Position numbers and translations under genes: made by a program. A stretch of 64,000 bases of DNA from Diphasiastrum complanatum (Eukaryota; Streptophyta; Lycopodiopsida; Lycopodiales; Lycopodiaceae): contig MU832236.1 of assembly GCA_029204225.1 (NCBI GenBank), forward strand, positions 1 to 64,000, written 5' to 3'. Within the stretch, counting starts at the first letter, position 1. Every line of letters begins with the position of its first letter. The notes below the pieces were generated by a model, which saw nothing but the letters and a program-made list of their open reading frames with translations, did not search any database and had not been told where the DNA came from. Below, one piece after another: positions 24,201 to 34,277 of the stretch.

Positions 24201-24509
24201 ATCACTCTCTCCACGAGTTACATCCTTTTATAATAGGTCCAAACCCTATTTGGCCACTTGACTTTCCTTCCAAAATGCTAATCCTACTATTTTTGGGTCT
24301 AGATTCAAAGTACCCAACATTCAAATTTGAATCTACTCAAACTTACCTTCTAACTTTCCCACACTTTCAAAAAGTGTTTATTCAAATGACATTTAGACTA
24401 ATGAACTTTGAAAAGTCAATCTCTAAGTCTAAAAACAAAGTTGGCCTCAGTATGCCAAATATGGAAATATAACAAATATGATCAAACTAGTTGAATCTTT
24501 CACACACTC
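21265..24509 (-). mobile_element. Copia element F with target-site duplication, internally deleted
   Basis: The element spans 21270-24504, bounded by TGTGAAAG...TTTCACA LTRs at 21270-21917 (648 bp) and 24001-24504 (504 bp). The 5-bp target duplication CACTC is present at 21265-21269 and 24505-24509. The primer site TGGTATCAGAGCT lies on the minus strand at 23988-24000 and the polypurine tract (GAAGAGGGAG) at 21918-21927. The right LTR is about 140 bp shorter because of an internal deletion near 24090. Only about 2.1 kb of internal sequence remains, so it could move only with help from a relative. Confidence 0.9.
21914..23403 (-). pseudogene. Element F gag-RT fusion and RNase H remnants
   Basis: Gag begins with MATSIGVMLEVNDRLN near 23400, with an early in-frame stop and further damage. 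Gag then runs directly into reverse transcriptase: LTTFVLRMKVLN is joined to QTPRSWYAKLNTFLLSQGF in one open frame (23130-22696). A deletion therefore removed the zinc knuckle, protease, integrase and the first half of RT. YVDD is present (LLIYVDDIILSGG). RNase H (22530-21913) retains SDLNYVGD, SSSEAEYKAL and FCDNQSAQ and ends LVEEGV. Confidence 0.85.
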
Positions 24510-26330
24510 CACATGTCAAGCAAGCAAATCTCTCCAAAGAGATTGAAGAAGATTTTGTTCCAAGTGATGGAGAAGGATCACTCATGGTATCCAGTTTTTC
24601 TTCATCACCTTTCAAGAAAGATGGAACTTGGTACATAGATAGTGGAGCTTCTTCACATATGTGCTGTTCAAAGGAGTCTTTTGACTCAATTGTATTTTAC
24701 AAAGGACTTAAGAGATCTATTTGCACTGCTAATGATCATGAGTGCTCTATAGAAGGAATTGGCAACATTCTATTGAAACTTGCTTCTTCTAAAGTTCTTG
24801 CACTTTCTAATGTTCTTTTCATTCCAAAACTTACAAAGAACTTGATTAGTGTGGGAAAATTGCTTCATAGTGGTTGTGATGTAAAGTTCAACTCCAATAC
24901 TTGCTTTACCAAGAAAAATGATGAGGTCCTAGATGATGGATCTAAATATGGTGGAATTTCCAAGTTGAAGTCTTATGAGAATGCAAACCTTTGTGAAGTT
25001 GTTTTTTTTATCTAAGGAGGACTTGTGGCATAGAAGGTTGGGCCATCCTAACTTTAAGTCTATGTCTTCTATGGTTAAGAAAGAGAAGGCTATTGGTTTT
25101 CCAAAATCACTTGCCAAAGATTTCAAGCCTTGTGAGTCTTGTGCTATTGAAAAATCACATAGAAAGCCATATCAAAAGTCTTTTATCAAGACTACTCATC
25201 CTTTGGAGCTTATACACTCGGATGTTCATTTTTCTTCTTCTAAAAGTATTGGTGGTGCAACATGTTTTGTCACCTTTATTGATGATTTTAAAAGCTATGG
25301 TATTTGATCATTTCCTAATCTTCAAAGCTTATTTTGAGAAACAATTTTTTTTCAAAGTTAAATCTTTAAGATGTGATGGAGGAGGTGAATACATCTCCAA
25401 CAAGTTTCATGAATATTGTGAAGGTGAAGGAATAAAGAGAGAGTTTTCTTGTGCTTATTCTCCATCTCAAAATGGAGTTGCTGAGAGGAAAAACAGATAT
25501 TTATGTGAATGTGCTAAAGCAATCCAAGTTGAAGCTTCTTTGCCTATTGAATATTGGGGTGAAGCTATAATTGTGCAAACTATTTGTGCAATAGATTACC
25601 TCACAATGCACTTGCTGGAAAATCAGCTTTTGAAGTCTTGTTTAAAAAAAAAACCTAAGTTAGATCACCTTAGAGTTTTTGGATGTGCTTGCTTTGTTCA
25701 TGTACCCTTGGAAACAAGAAAAAGAGATGATCCTAATTCTATTAAAGGGATCGTGGTTGGATATGCATCCAACAAGAAGGCTTACAGAATCTATGTTCCA
25801 CATCAACTACAATTGAGAGTAGGGATGTTATATTTCATGAGGATCAAAAATACATTCTTGAAGAGGCCGAGTTTAAAGATTCTCACAAAGATACTCCAAT
25901 TGTCACCCTTGAAGACTATCATGGAGAGATGGGGCCGAGAATTGAGGAGGAGTCACCTCGAATTTTTTCACCAAGGAGATCTCAAAGAGAAAGATCCGAG
26001 CCTAGGAGGCTTACTTATGAAGATAGAGGCAAGCAAGTGGAACTCAACTCCACTAATTGTGCTTATTTTATTTCACATGAGGAGCCAAAGGATGTATATG
26101 ATGCACTCAATTTGAAGGAATGGTATCTTTCCATGCAAATAGCAAACATATTGAAGTTGCACATCACTTTGTGAGAGAGAAGCTCATTGGAAGGGAAATC
26201 TACTTGGAGCACATCGACACATCATCTTGTATTGCTGATATGCTCACCAAATCTTTGAGCAAGAGTTCCTTCATCAAGCATAGACCCAATCTTGGAGTAA
26301 TACCAAGATCCATGTTCATGTCAATATAGA
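24510..26330 (+). pseudogene. Copia element G: protease-integrase with RT and RNase H deleted
   Basis: The frame opens in the gag-protease linker, with protease WYIDSGASSHMCC (24630). Pre-integrase LWHRRLGHPNFKSM (25024) follows, then integrase FIDDF (25278), RCDGGGEYIS (25369) and GVAERKNR (25471). The linker SPRRSQRERSEPRRLTYEDR (25970) follows. At about 26125 the first residues of RT (NLKEWY) jump into the end of RNase H (SKHIEVAHHFVREKLIGREI), deleting roughly 1.3 kb. Frame breaks lie near 25013, 25290 and 25800. It is closely related to element E and has the same orientation. Confidence 0.88.
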
Positions 26331-26338
26331 TTGTTTTT

Positions 26339-26575
26339 AGGAGGAGTTTTGAAATGGAAAAATAATCCATCTTGACTTTAGGCTTGCTACAAACATTGTA
26401 CCATGCAAGTATGTTGTTCCATAAATGCAAATGCCAAGTTTGGCCTAGATAGAACTCGAGCTACATGGATATGTCATATCTAGTTTGATGTTACAACTTG
26501 CATATAGATTGTAGACTTAGAATTAGCAAAATTATGCTTGTAACATATATATTCATTTATATAATATTTTGGCAA
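26339..26575 (+). repeat. Polypurine tract and truncated 3' LTR of element G
   Basis: AGGAGGAG at 26339-26346 is followed by TTTTGAAATGG, apparently a mutated TGTGAAA LTR start. The sequence loses any LTR character near 26575, where a different minus-strand gene begins to overlap. Confidence 0.45.
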
Positions 26576-27175
26576 ATAAAAAAAAAACATTTAGAATGTA
26601 AACTAGCAATATCTTCCTCAGTATTGGCATTAGAGCCAATGAAAACATCCCTCAACATATCAATATCTACATTCAAATATTCAGTCTCTTTATCAGGAGT
26701 ATCAATCAAGAAATGACTGATATCCTTAATGGAATGTCCAGTAGTGGAGGATAAAGGGATCTTAGTATCATGAATCAAAGTATCTGACTCTACTGGGATT
26801 TGTACCAAAAGGAAAAACACAAATCCAGTCTGCGACATTTTCGATTACAAACATTACATTCACTAGAATTCTTAAATTGATCAAAAAGTCTAGTGTACAT
26901 CTTGTCTAGCCGCTGCTTATAATGAGAAAAAATATGTACAAGATCAGTGAAATGCATAAACGACAAATTAGATGCAGAGATTGGAGGGATACTGACTATA
27001 TCCCTGAATTTGATATACTGGTCATAAAAAAATCAGGACTCTATTGTACCGTACTGAACACATTTAGAAAAGGCTGAAAGAGGGACTTGAAGTACTCTAT
27101 GCACTCAGTTATACCGAACTCAGAGAGAAAATTAGACAACAAACGCTCACGACTAGGATCAGAGGAGAAAGACAT
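26557..27175 (-). pseudogene. Unknown protein with a CxxC motif, frameshifted, divergent from the H3/Ulp1-like gene
   Basis: From ATG at 27175-27173 the frame reads MSFSSDPSRERLLSNFLSEF and then crosses into a second frame that contains DQYIKFRDIVSIPPISASNL, HYKQRLDKMYTRLFDQFKN and a cysteine motif ECNVCNRKC. It crosses again into a third frame (26838-26557) with ETEYLNVDIDMLRDVF. The three open pieces are collinear and look like one protein broken by two frameshifts. I do not recognise the family. The start lies 857 bp from the divergent gene at 28032, and the intervening DNA holds the CACGTG repeat array. Confidence 0.4.
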
Positions 27176-27430
27176 TGAGTAGTATTGGATTTGTGCGAGA
27201 GGGGAGTAACCGAAGATGAAGGGAGAACATTACGCACGCACAGAAGTGATATGTACAAACGACGTATCGCTCTTTTGAAACAGGATACAATAAGAGAACA
27301 AACAAGGCGCGCACAAAAGCAATATGTGACGAAAATAGATATAAAATATGCGCGTAGAGAATCAATATGAGCAAAATCCGAGAAAGTAAAAAAAATAGGT
27401 TTTCAAAGATCGTGCCCTTTATAGTCATCT

Positions 27431-27795
27431 CACACGTGCGAGTCAATGGTCAACTGCCCACGTGTCATACGATGATTTGCTGAAAATCATCCACACGTGT
27501 GCAGTCGTACAGAATGCATGTGTCACATTCTGATTCGTTGTCGCTTGACACGTGTCATAGGATGATTCGATCAAAATATTTCACACGTGTGAACTGGTAC
27601 AAGAGGCATGTGTCACATTTTGATTTGTTGCCGCTTGACACGTGTTGTAAGATGATTCTAAAAAATATTCCACACGTGTGAAGCTATGTGTTGCATTCTG
27701 ATTGGATGGAGTGTGACACTTGTCGATGGCTGATTTGTTACTAGACACGTGCGGACGGCACGTGTGACCACACATGTGTGACTACACATGTGCAA
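27431..27795. repeat. About 90-bp tandem repeats carrying CACGTG palindromes
   Basis: CACACGTGTG occurs at 27492, 27582 and 27671, and GACACGTGT(C/T) at 27547 and 27637, giving a period of 89-90 bp over about three copies. A related CCCACGTGTC lies at 27456, and further CACGTG or CACATGTG boxes run to 27795. CACGTG is the plant G-box core bound by bZIP and bHLH factors. The array sits between two divergent gene starts (27175 minus, 28032 plus), so a shared promoter role is possible but unproven. Confidence 0.75.
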
Positions 27796-28031
27796 AAAAA
27801 CCGTTTACACATGTTCACGAGCTTAGAGGCAGTTTCACTTGTTTTTTTCTAATTTTTGTACCATATCGCTTCTCTGCGAATGCTCTTTTCTCTTTTATCT
27901 CCGTCTCCTTCTATGTGCGAACAAGAGCGATATTACCGTCGTACATATCGCTTATGTGCGTGGTTAGCTTTTTGTCTCGTTGTTTTTGTTTTTCACACTG
28001 GCACAAGAGCGATACGTCCTAGACTGCTCTC

Positions 28032-29544
28032 ATGTCTAGGGTCAAACAGAAACAGAGGGATTTCTTCTCTCCTGGGGCTATATCCACAAGTACCCCTGCT
28101 GTTAATTCTCCACGGAAGACCGGGCGTAACAGGAGGAGATGGCTCTCTAAGATTAAGAAATATCAGAGATCCACCTTGCTCTTGATACCCACAGCTCTCT
28201 TCTACAGAACTATTTGTCTGATTACCCGAGATAATCTGTAGAGTGCTATCAGGTTCACACCTAGAGCATTGTAGTGTTTGCAAGAGTCCGTAGAGGACTA
28301 TTTGGCTCTTTTTTTTTAGGATTCTATTTTGCTTTCCATCCATGCCAAGTGAGTGACCATAATGCCTAAAGATTTTCAAATCCTATATAGAATGAGAGAG
28401 AGATTTTGTAGACTTCACAAGGGTGAACCCGATGTTCCCTGGAACAAACCCCTTGATAGGACCAACCTACTCTCCAAGAAGCCTCGCAAGCAACCTGCCC
28501 CCAGAAGGAGCAAGCCATCCTCTTCTAAGGCTCCCAAAAAGGTCCGACGTGTAACCCTCCAAGCTTCCACATCTGGAGGTGATGGAATTGTAAATATTGT
28601 AGCTCTTGATACTGTGGTTGATTCAACCACAAAAATTTTGGACATTCCCTCCATTGTAGATACTCTCCTGCCTCCTCCTGTTAATGTCAAACCTGTAGCA
28701 TATTTAGATTCTGATAATTATTTAAAATTTAAGAAAGATATTTCAGATGCGATAGATAGTATCGGCATGCCAATCCTCTTCCAAATAGAAGAGATTGGTC
28801 TTACTCTTAATTTTAAAATTCCATATTGTTTGCAGATGAAGGATAGAAGGGCATCTATTAGCGATCCAGTGATTGAGGCTGGTCTCCCCTGACTGCACTA
28901 TGATATAGCAAGGGATTCCATGAAAGAAGTGTCGCTTCTTAGCAATTTTTTCCTGCAAGGCATCAAGGACAACAACGACACTTTGTCACACTGTATCCTT
29001 AGTGCTTGCTCACCTACTGTGAAGTTTTTGTTGATGCCATATCATACCAAGTATGTCTATCTCTTTACTTGTCAAATTCATTACTTGTCTACTTCTTTAC
29101 TCGTAATTATTGTATCGTTTATCTAATGAAATTCTTCATGATTTTTTGCAGTGATAACTGGAGCTTTATTGTAATTTCTGTAAAAATCACAGATAATAAT
29201 ATTGTAAATCTTTTTTGTGTAAAGATGAATTTTGCCAGCAACACACATAAGGATATTGACTCACTGTTGTCGGAGATATGTAAATATTTTTCAATAGAGA
29301 ATCCCACGGCAGGGAAATGTGAAATTGTGATTATTGATCATTGAGGTAATCATTAAACATTTCTGGTGTATTTTTGTTTATCATCATTGTTAAGCATTAG
29401 TACCTTCATCCCATTATTAATCAATTGAATGTATTGCAGAAACTCCAACAAAATGACTCATATAGTTGTGCGTGGTATACTCTATACAATGCAAAGTTAT
29501 TTTTCCAGTGGTACAATCTTCAGGAGGATGTTGATATTTCAAAA
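28032..29544 (+). pseudogene. Histone H3-like (CENH3-like) sequence in frame with a Ulp1/C48 protease-like domain
   Basis: From ATG 28032 one frame reads MSRVKQ (H3 N-terminus), a basic tail, KYQRSTLLLIP (H3 helix alpha-N/alpha-1), RALxCLQESVEDYL (alpha-2) and SIHAKxVTIMPKDFQ (loop 2/alpha-3). LLIP and EDYL favour a CENH3-like variant. Four in-frame stops occur (28239, 28272, 28317, 28350) without a frameshift. The same frame continues through a Lys/Arg-rich linker (about 28470-28560), a TGA at 28890 and a region ending PYHT-NDNWSFIVIS across an intron (29051-29151). After a second intron (29346-29439) comes LQQNDSYSCAWY, matching the Ulp1 catalytic-Cys block. The expected HW is NW, so the catalytic His is gone. 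A 1-nt shift is needed at the last join. Ulp1 proteases remove SUMO, and plant transposons often carry Ulp1-like domains. Confidence 0.7.
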
Positions 29545-30045
29545 GTGAGTTATTAGCCCTTTCTATTTTATCTTTATGTTAACTATTGTTTGTTATTAAT
29601 ATTCATCTAATACAATGTTTATTGCAGTTTGTCCTAGGTGATTATACTGTTGGCAAAGTGTACATAAGTGTACATATTTCGACAGGAGATCATTCTTAGT
29701 CTATTGGCCAGGTCAACTGCTGGACCAAAGATTGATGTTGGGCCATCTAAGGCAGACGATGTTCAGATTTTAAATGAGACTGGGCAAATTGTAAATACTT
29801 AAGCTGAATAGATAGACTTATAAACATATAGAAATAGAATTATAGAGATATAGACATACAGAAACAAAATCATTTGAACAAATGTACAAATTCCCCAAAT
29901 TCGGGTGATCTTTTATTGAATACATATACCAATTTGTACAATTGATTGTACTTTTTCGTATCTGCATGAAAGATAAGCAATTTGTTAATTTCTCTATTCT
30001 CTAATAAAGGTACATATATGATCATTGACTGATTTACAAATCAGA
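29545..30045. other. 3' flank between convergent genes
   Basis: A possible further exon lies after an acceptor near 29629 (reading FVLGDYTVGKVYISVHIS), followed by A/T-rich sequence. The 3' ends of the plus-strand gene at 28032 and the minus-strand gene at 31270 meet here. I see no other feature. Confidence 0.35.
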
Positions 30046-31270
30046 TTAAAATCTTACGAGCTTTCCATTGATAATGAATGTGAAATATTCTAGTAGAATT
30101 TCATTGTCCATTAAGACCAACTCTTGTCTAATATAACTCAAGCTCCAATGATCCTCCACTATAATTGTAGTTAGCATATCTTCATTGTTGAAAATGTGGA
30201 CTTTTTTTCGATCTGTGTGATCATCCATTTAAAGGTCTTGATTGAGTGGCATCCATGTCTCACTTATTCGTTTCCATCTCTGGTAACTAAATGTAAGACT
30301 AAGCATTTGTCTTGCAATGCAATAACGAAATATCATAGATGATTTCTTAATTCTACATTCAATATCTCCAACCGCCTTGCATTCCCAACCCACATCCATC
30401 AGATCTGAAAGAGTGTCATCTGGCACATCCTTACGAACAAATAATGTTGGTGTTCTATGAACATTTGCATTTGAAAAAAAATAATCTACAAATACAGATA
30501 AGGATAGAAACCAACTTAATCTATTGACTTTTGATCCAGTGCTAGCTTTGATTGAGTTTTTCAAATATAATAGTAATTTGCATCTAAAAGATTCTGACAC
30601 CATACTATCAGGTGCAAGCCATTCATCACTTCCAAAATGTGGCAGTGGTATATCTTCAAGCTTTCCAAAACCTCCATGCATATCTGGAATATACTTGGAC
30701 TCATAGAAAAATATACCACTATCTACAAGCTCCTTAGAAGTTTTTCCTCTGTATTGTAATTTTCCAATATTCGAATGAACTTCACATCCAATATACCTGC
30801 TAGGGATTGTGTTGGCTCCCATTCGCATATCCTGGATGGATATAAATCTACAAGAATGCAATACATATATGATAACTGATATGATTTCAACAAGTTTCAA
30901 AAGCATGAATGTTATAATATAGATCCCAATTTTTTTTAAACTTATAGTTACATTTTTGGCGATCATGAATATCAAAATCTTGTAGATATAGCTCCGAATG
31001 CATATAGACATGTTGAACCAAGACTTCTGAGATTGATTGCCCTCCTGGAGAAGTCCTAAAATCAAGGATCTTTGCTTTCTAATATGATTTGAATGTCATC
31101 TTTGCTTTCTTTTTTGGTCTAAACATGCCTTTTGAGAATGGATGCAGCAGAACCCATGAGTTTTTGATATATCTTGTTGGTTTCCAAAATCCGGCATCAT
31201 CCTTCTCATTGTGAAGAATCATTGATTCAATTTTAGATCTTGGTCTCCTGGCCATATCGATTGCTTCCAA
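30046..31270 (-). pseudogene. Unknown intron-containing protein with in-frame stops
   Basis: Exon 1 (31270-30952) reads MARRPRSKIESMILHNEKDD, meets an in-frame TAG at 31081-31079 and continues KAKILDFRTSPGGQSISEVL to a GTAACT donor. After an intron of about 104 bp, exon 2 (from 30847) reads FISIQDMRMGANTIPSRYIG and PDMHGGFGKLEDIPLPHFGS, ending at TAA 30231-30229. The same frame then continues with MDDHTDRKKVHIFNNEDML to 30046. The join needs a one-base adjustment. I recognise no domain. The block is convergent with the H3/Ulp1-like gene and has the same pattern of in-frame stops with few frameshifts, so the two may belong to one element. Confidence 0.45.
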
Positions 31271-31785
31271 AGTTTAGCGCCAAATTCTCAAATATATGAA
31301 ATGCCAAATCGACTCAATGCTATATGATACTTATTCAATGTGAATGGATAACTGGACCACAGTAACAACATGTGGTAACTATGCTTATTGTCTAACTGTG
31401 ATGCATGTCACCAGTTCCTATGCATGTGATGACTTACTGTTGGCAAACCTATGTAGTTTGAAATTTATGAACATATTAACCAATGTGGTTAAATAATTAA
31501 CTAGAGACAATGTCGTTGTGGGCAGATTCACACATTCGGGACAGACACTATCCACCAATAGCATATTCCCATCCTGCCCGGCGGCAAACTCAAAAATTTT
31601 AAAAGTTAATTTTTATAACTTTATTATTTCTATCTACGTTACGTAGATTTCAAATATATGCAATTTCATTGGGCTACATGGCGGACAAAACTAAGAAAAA
31701 AAAATTAAAAGCATATTTAGGAAGGGTCTTTTTTTATTTTAAAAATCCTCTTATGGCTACACACAACATGACTACGACATAGTCA
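31271..31785. other. Intergenic sequence, nothing recognised
   Basis: This is A/T-rich and contains no supported gene or repeat. The right edge leads into copia integrase sequence near 31790. Confidence 0.4.
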
Positions 31786-31789
31786 TCGA

Positions 31790-32703
31790 CTCAGGAGCAA
31801 CTTCTACCAAGAACAAGGAATAGAACATCAATTCACTCCTGTATACACACCACAGTACAATGGTGTTGCAAAACGAAGAAACATGACGCTTGTCGAAGGA
31901 GCGAAATGCATGATGGCATAGGCTCAATTGCCAAGTCTATTTTGGGTTGAGGCAGTAGCTGCAGTTGTACACTTGCAGATCAAATCGACAATAACAACCC
32001 TGGAAAATAAGACACCGTATGAAATGTAGACAAGTAAAAAGCCTAATATAAACAGGACCAAGAAGGTTGACAAGACAAAGAAAACCTCCAAACCGATACA
32101 CTGACAATCTTCAATGGAGTGAAGATGCAAATATCAAATATTGTAGCTTCACTAAGGAATCGACAACCTACCAAGAAGCTATCCAGAGTCCAAAGGGAGA
32201 ATCATGGAAGCAGACAATGTAAAAAAAGTTCGAGTCGATGAGGCAAAATGAGGCATGGACATTAGAGCCACTGTCTGAAGGAAATAAGACTTTCGACTGC
32301 AAATGGTTCTACAAAGAAAAGTAGAAGTTAGATGGCATTGTTGGATGCTACAAGGCTAGACTTGTCGCCAAGGGTTACATATAGAGGTATGGCATCGACT
32401 ACTTTGATACATACTCACCAATGGTCAAGATGGCAAGCATCCGACTACTCCTTGCATATGCAATGCAAAGCAACGCAATCTGGAAATTCATTAGATTGAT
32501 GTTAAAACAGTCATTCTCCACGGAGATCTAGAAGAAGAAATCTTCAGAAGCTGCCAGAAGGATTCAAAGACCTTGACAATCAAAAGTACGTCTGTCGACT
32601 ACATCGATGCATCTATGGTCTGAAATAGGCATCACGAGCTTGGTACATGAAGTTCGACGACCTTCTGAAGTCTCTAGACTTCGTTCCTACTCAACCTGAT
32701 TCG
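31790..32703 (+). pseudogene. Copia pol fragment: integrase end and reverse transcriptase, heavily mutated
   Basis: Recognisable pieces in order are EQGIEHQFTPVYTPQYNGVA, where the catalytic Glu of GVAERRN reads Lys (GVAKRRN, 31870), and FWVEAVAA. RT pieces follow, split over frames (FDCKWFYK, CYKARLVAKGY, RYGIDYFDTYSP near 32390, LPEGFKDLDNQKYVCRLHR, ASRAWYMKFDDLLKSLDFVP). Stops and frameshifts are frequent. Homology ends abruptly at about 32703, where the first CT-containing repeat unit begins, before the YVDD box. Confidence 0.8.
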
Positions 32704-33290
<587 letters not shown>

Positions 33291-33295
33291 AAAAA

Positions 33296-34160
33296 TGTGA
33301 AATTTCAGAGAAATAAAGACCAAGAATGGATCTACATCAGATCCTCAAGAGGTTTTGGAAGCTAGATTACATGATCTACTAATCAACCAATGATTAGATC
33401 TAGAATTAGATCAATTCCCCATCAAAAATCTAGCAAGAACAACAAGCAAATGATTAAACTTGAGACCTACTGCCTTCACACGTGTGAAGAACAGTACCTG
33501 TACGGAATTACAGCAGAGAGTGAAGTACACAAGTGTTAGAAAGCAATAGAACCATAAAATCACAACACAAATATGAGAATACTCAAGATATGCCTCCAAA
33601 ACCAAGATCTTGCCTCATTGATCTCTCAAAGTGGATCCATCATGGATTAAATACAAAAATCATCATACTCTCTCTCTAAGACACTTCCAGCACGTGTGAG
33701 ACAGGTCATAGTGCTTATCCATATCCACTTTGGCTAAGATTCCATTAATTTGCCACATCATCATTGGTGGCTAGTGTTGACCTTCTAGATTCCTACAAAT
33801 TAGGAGATAGGTCCTACAATCTAGGAGATTTGACTTTTGACATGTATGAAATCTATATACAATGGATCTGAACTTTCTATATGATATTTCACACGTGGGA
33901 GACCACTCCTACCCATGTGATATAGCATTTTCTACCACTAGAATGGTGCCAAGTGTCATAATACTACTAAACTAGTTTTTGGCCAATTTAGCCACTAGTT
34001 TCCAATTTAAATGATATGTACAACATTTATGATCTATCTAAATGACTTAGGCATAGATTTCACACGTGGGAACAGGCTCCACACATGTCTAATGATGATA
34101 GGTACAAGTCATTATGGTATTTACAAGATTTAACCAAGTTAGCTTTTGCCAATTTTAACA
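33296..34160 (-). repeat. Element D 3' LTR
   Basis: On the minus strand this starts TGTTAAAATTGG and ends GAAATTTCACA. It carries TTCACACGTGTGAA at 33475-33488. It matches the 5' LTR base for base as far as I can read. Confidence 0.95.
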
Positions 34161-34277
34161 CTCCTCCTCAAAACTAACTTGATACATCTATGGTACATCT
34201 ATTTACAACACTTAAGGCTGATCATTGCAGGTTCATAGGTGTGAAGATCAGCCAATGAGTTTGATGAAGATCCAAGA

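Noticed and set aside
27993-28379. A 128-codon minus-strand frame opposite the H3-like sequence
   Set aside because: It is the antisense shadow of the H3-like frame, which has recognisable motifs.
33411-33605. A 64-codon frame present identically at 38269-38463
   Set aside because: It lies inside both LTRs of element D, and its duplication is explained by the LTRs.
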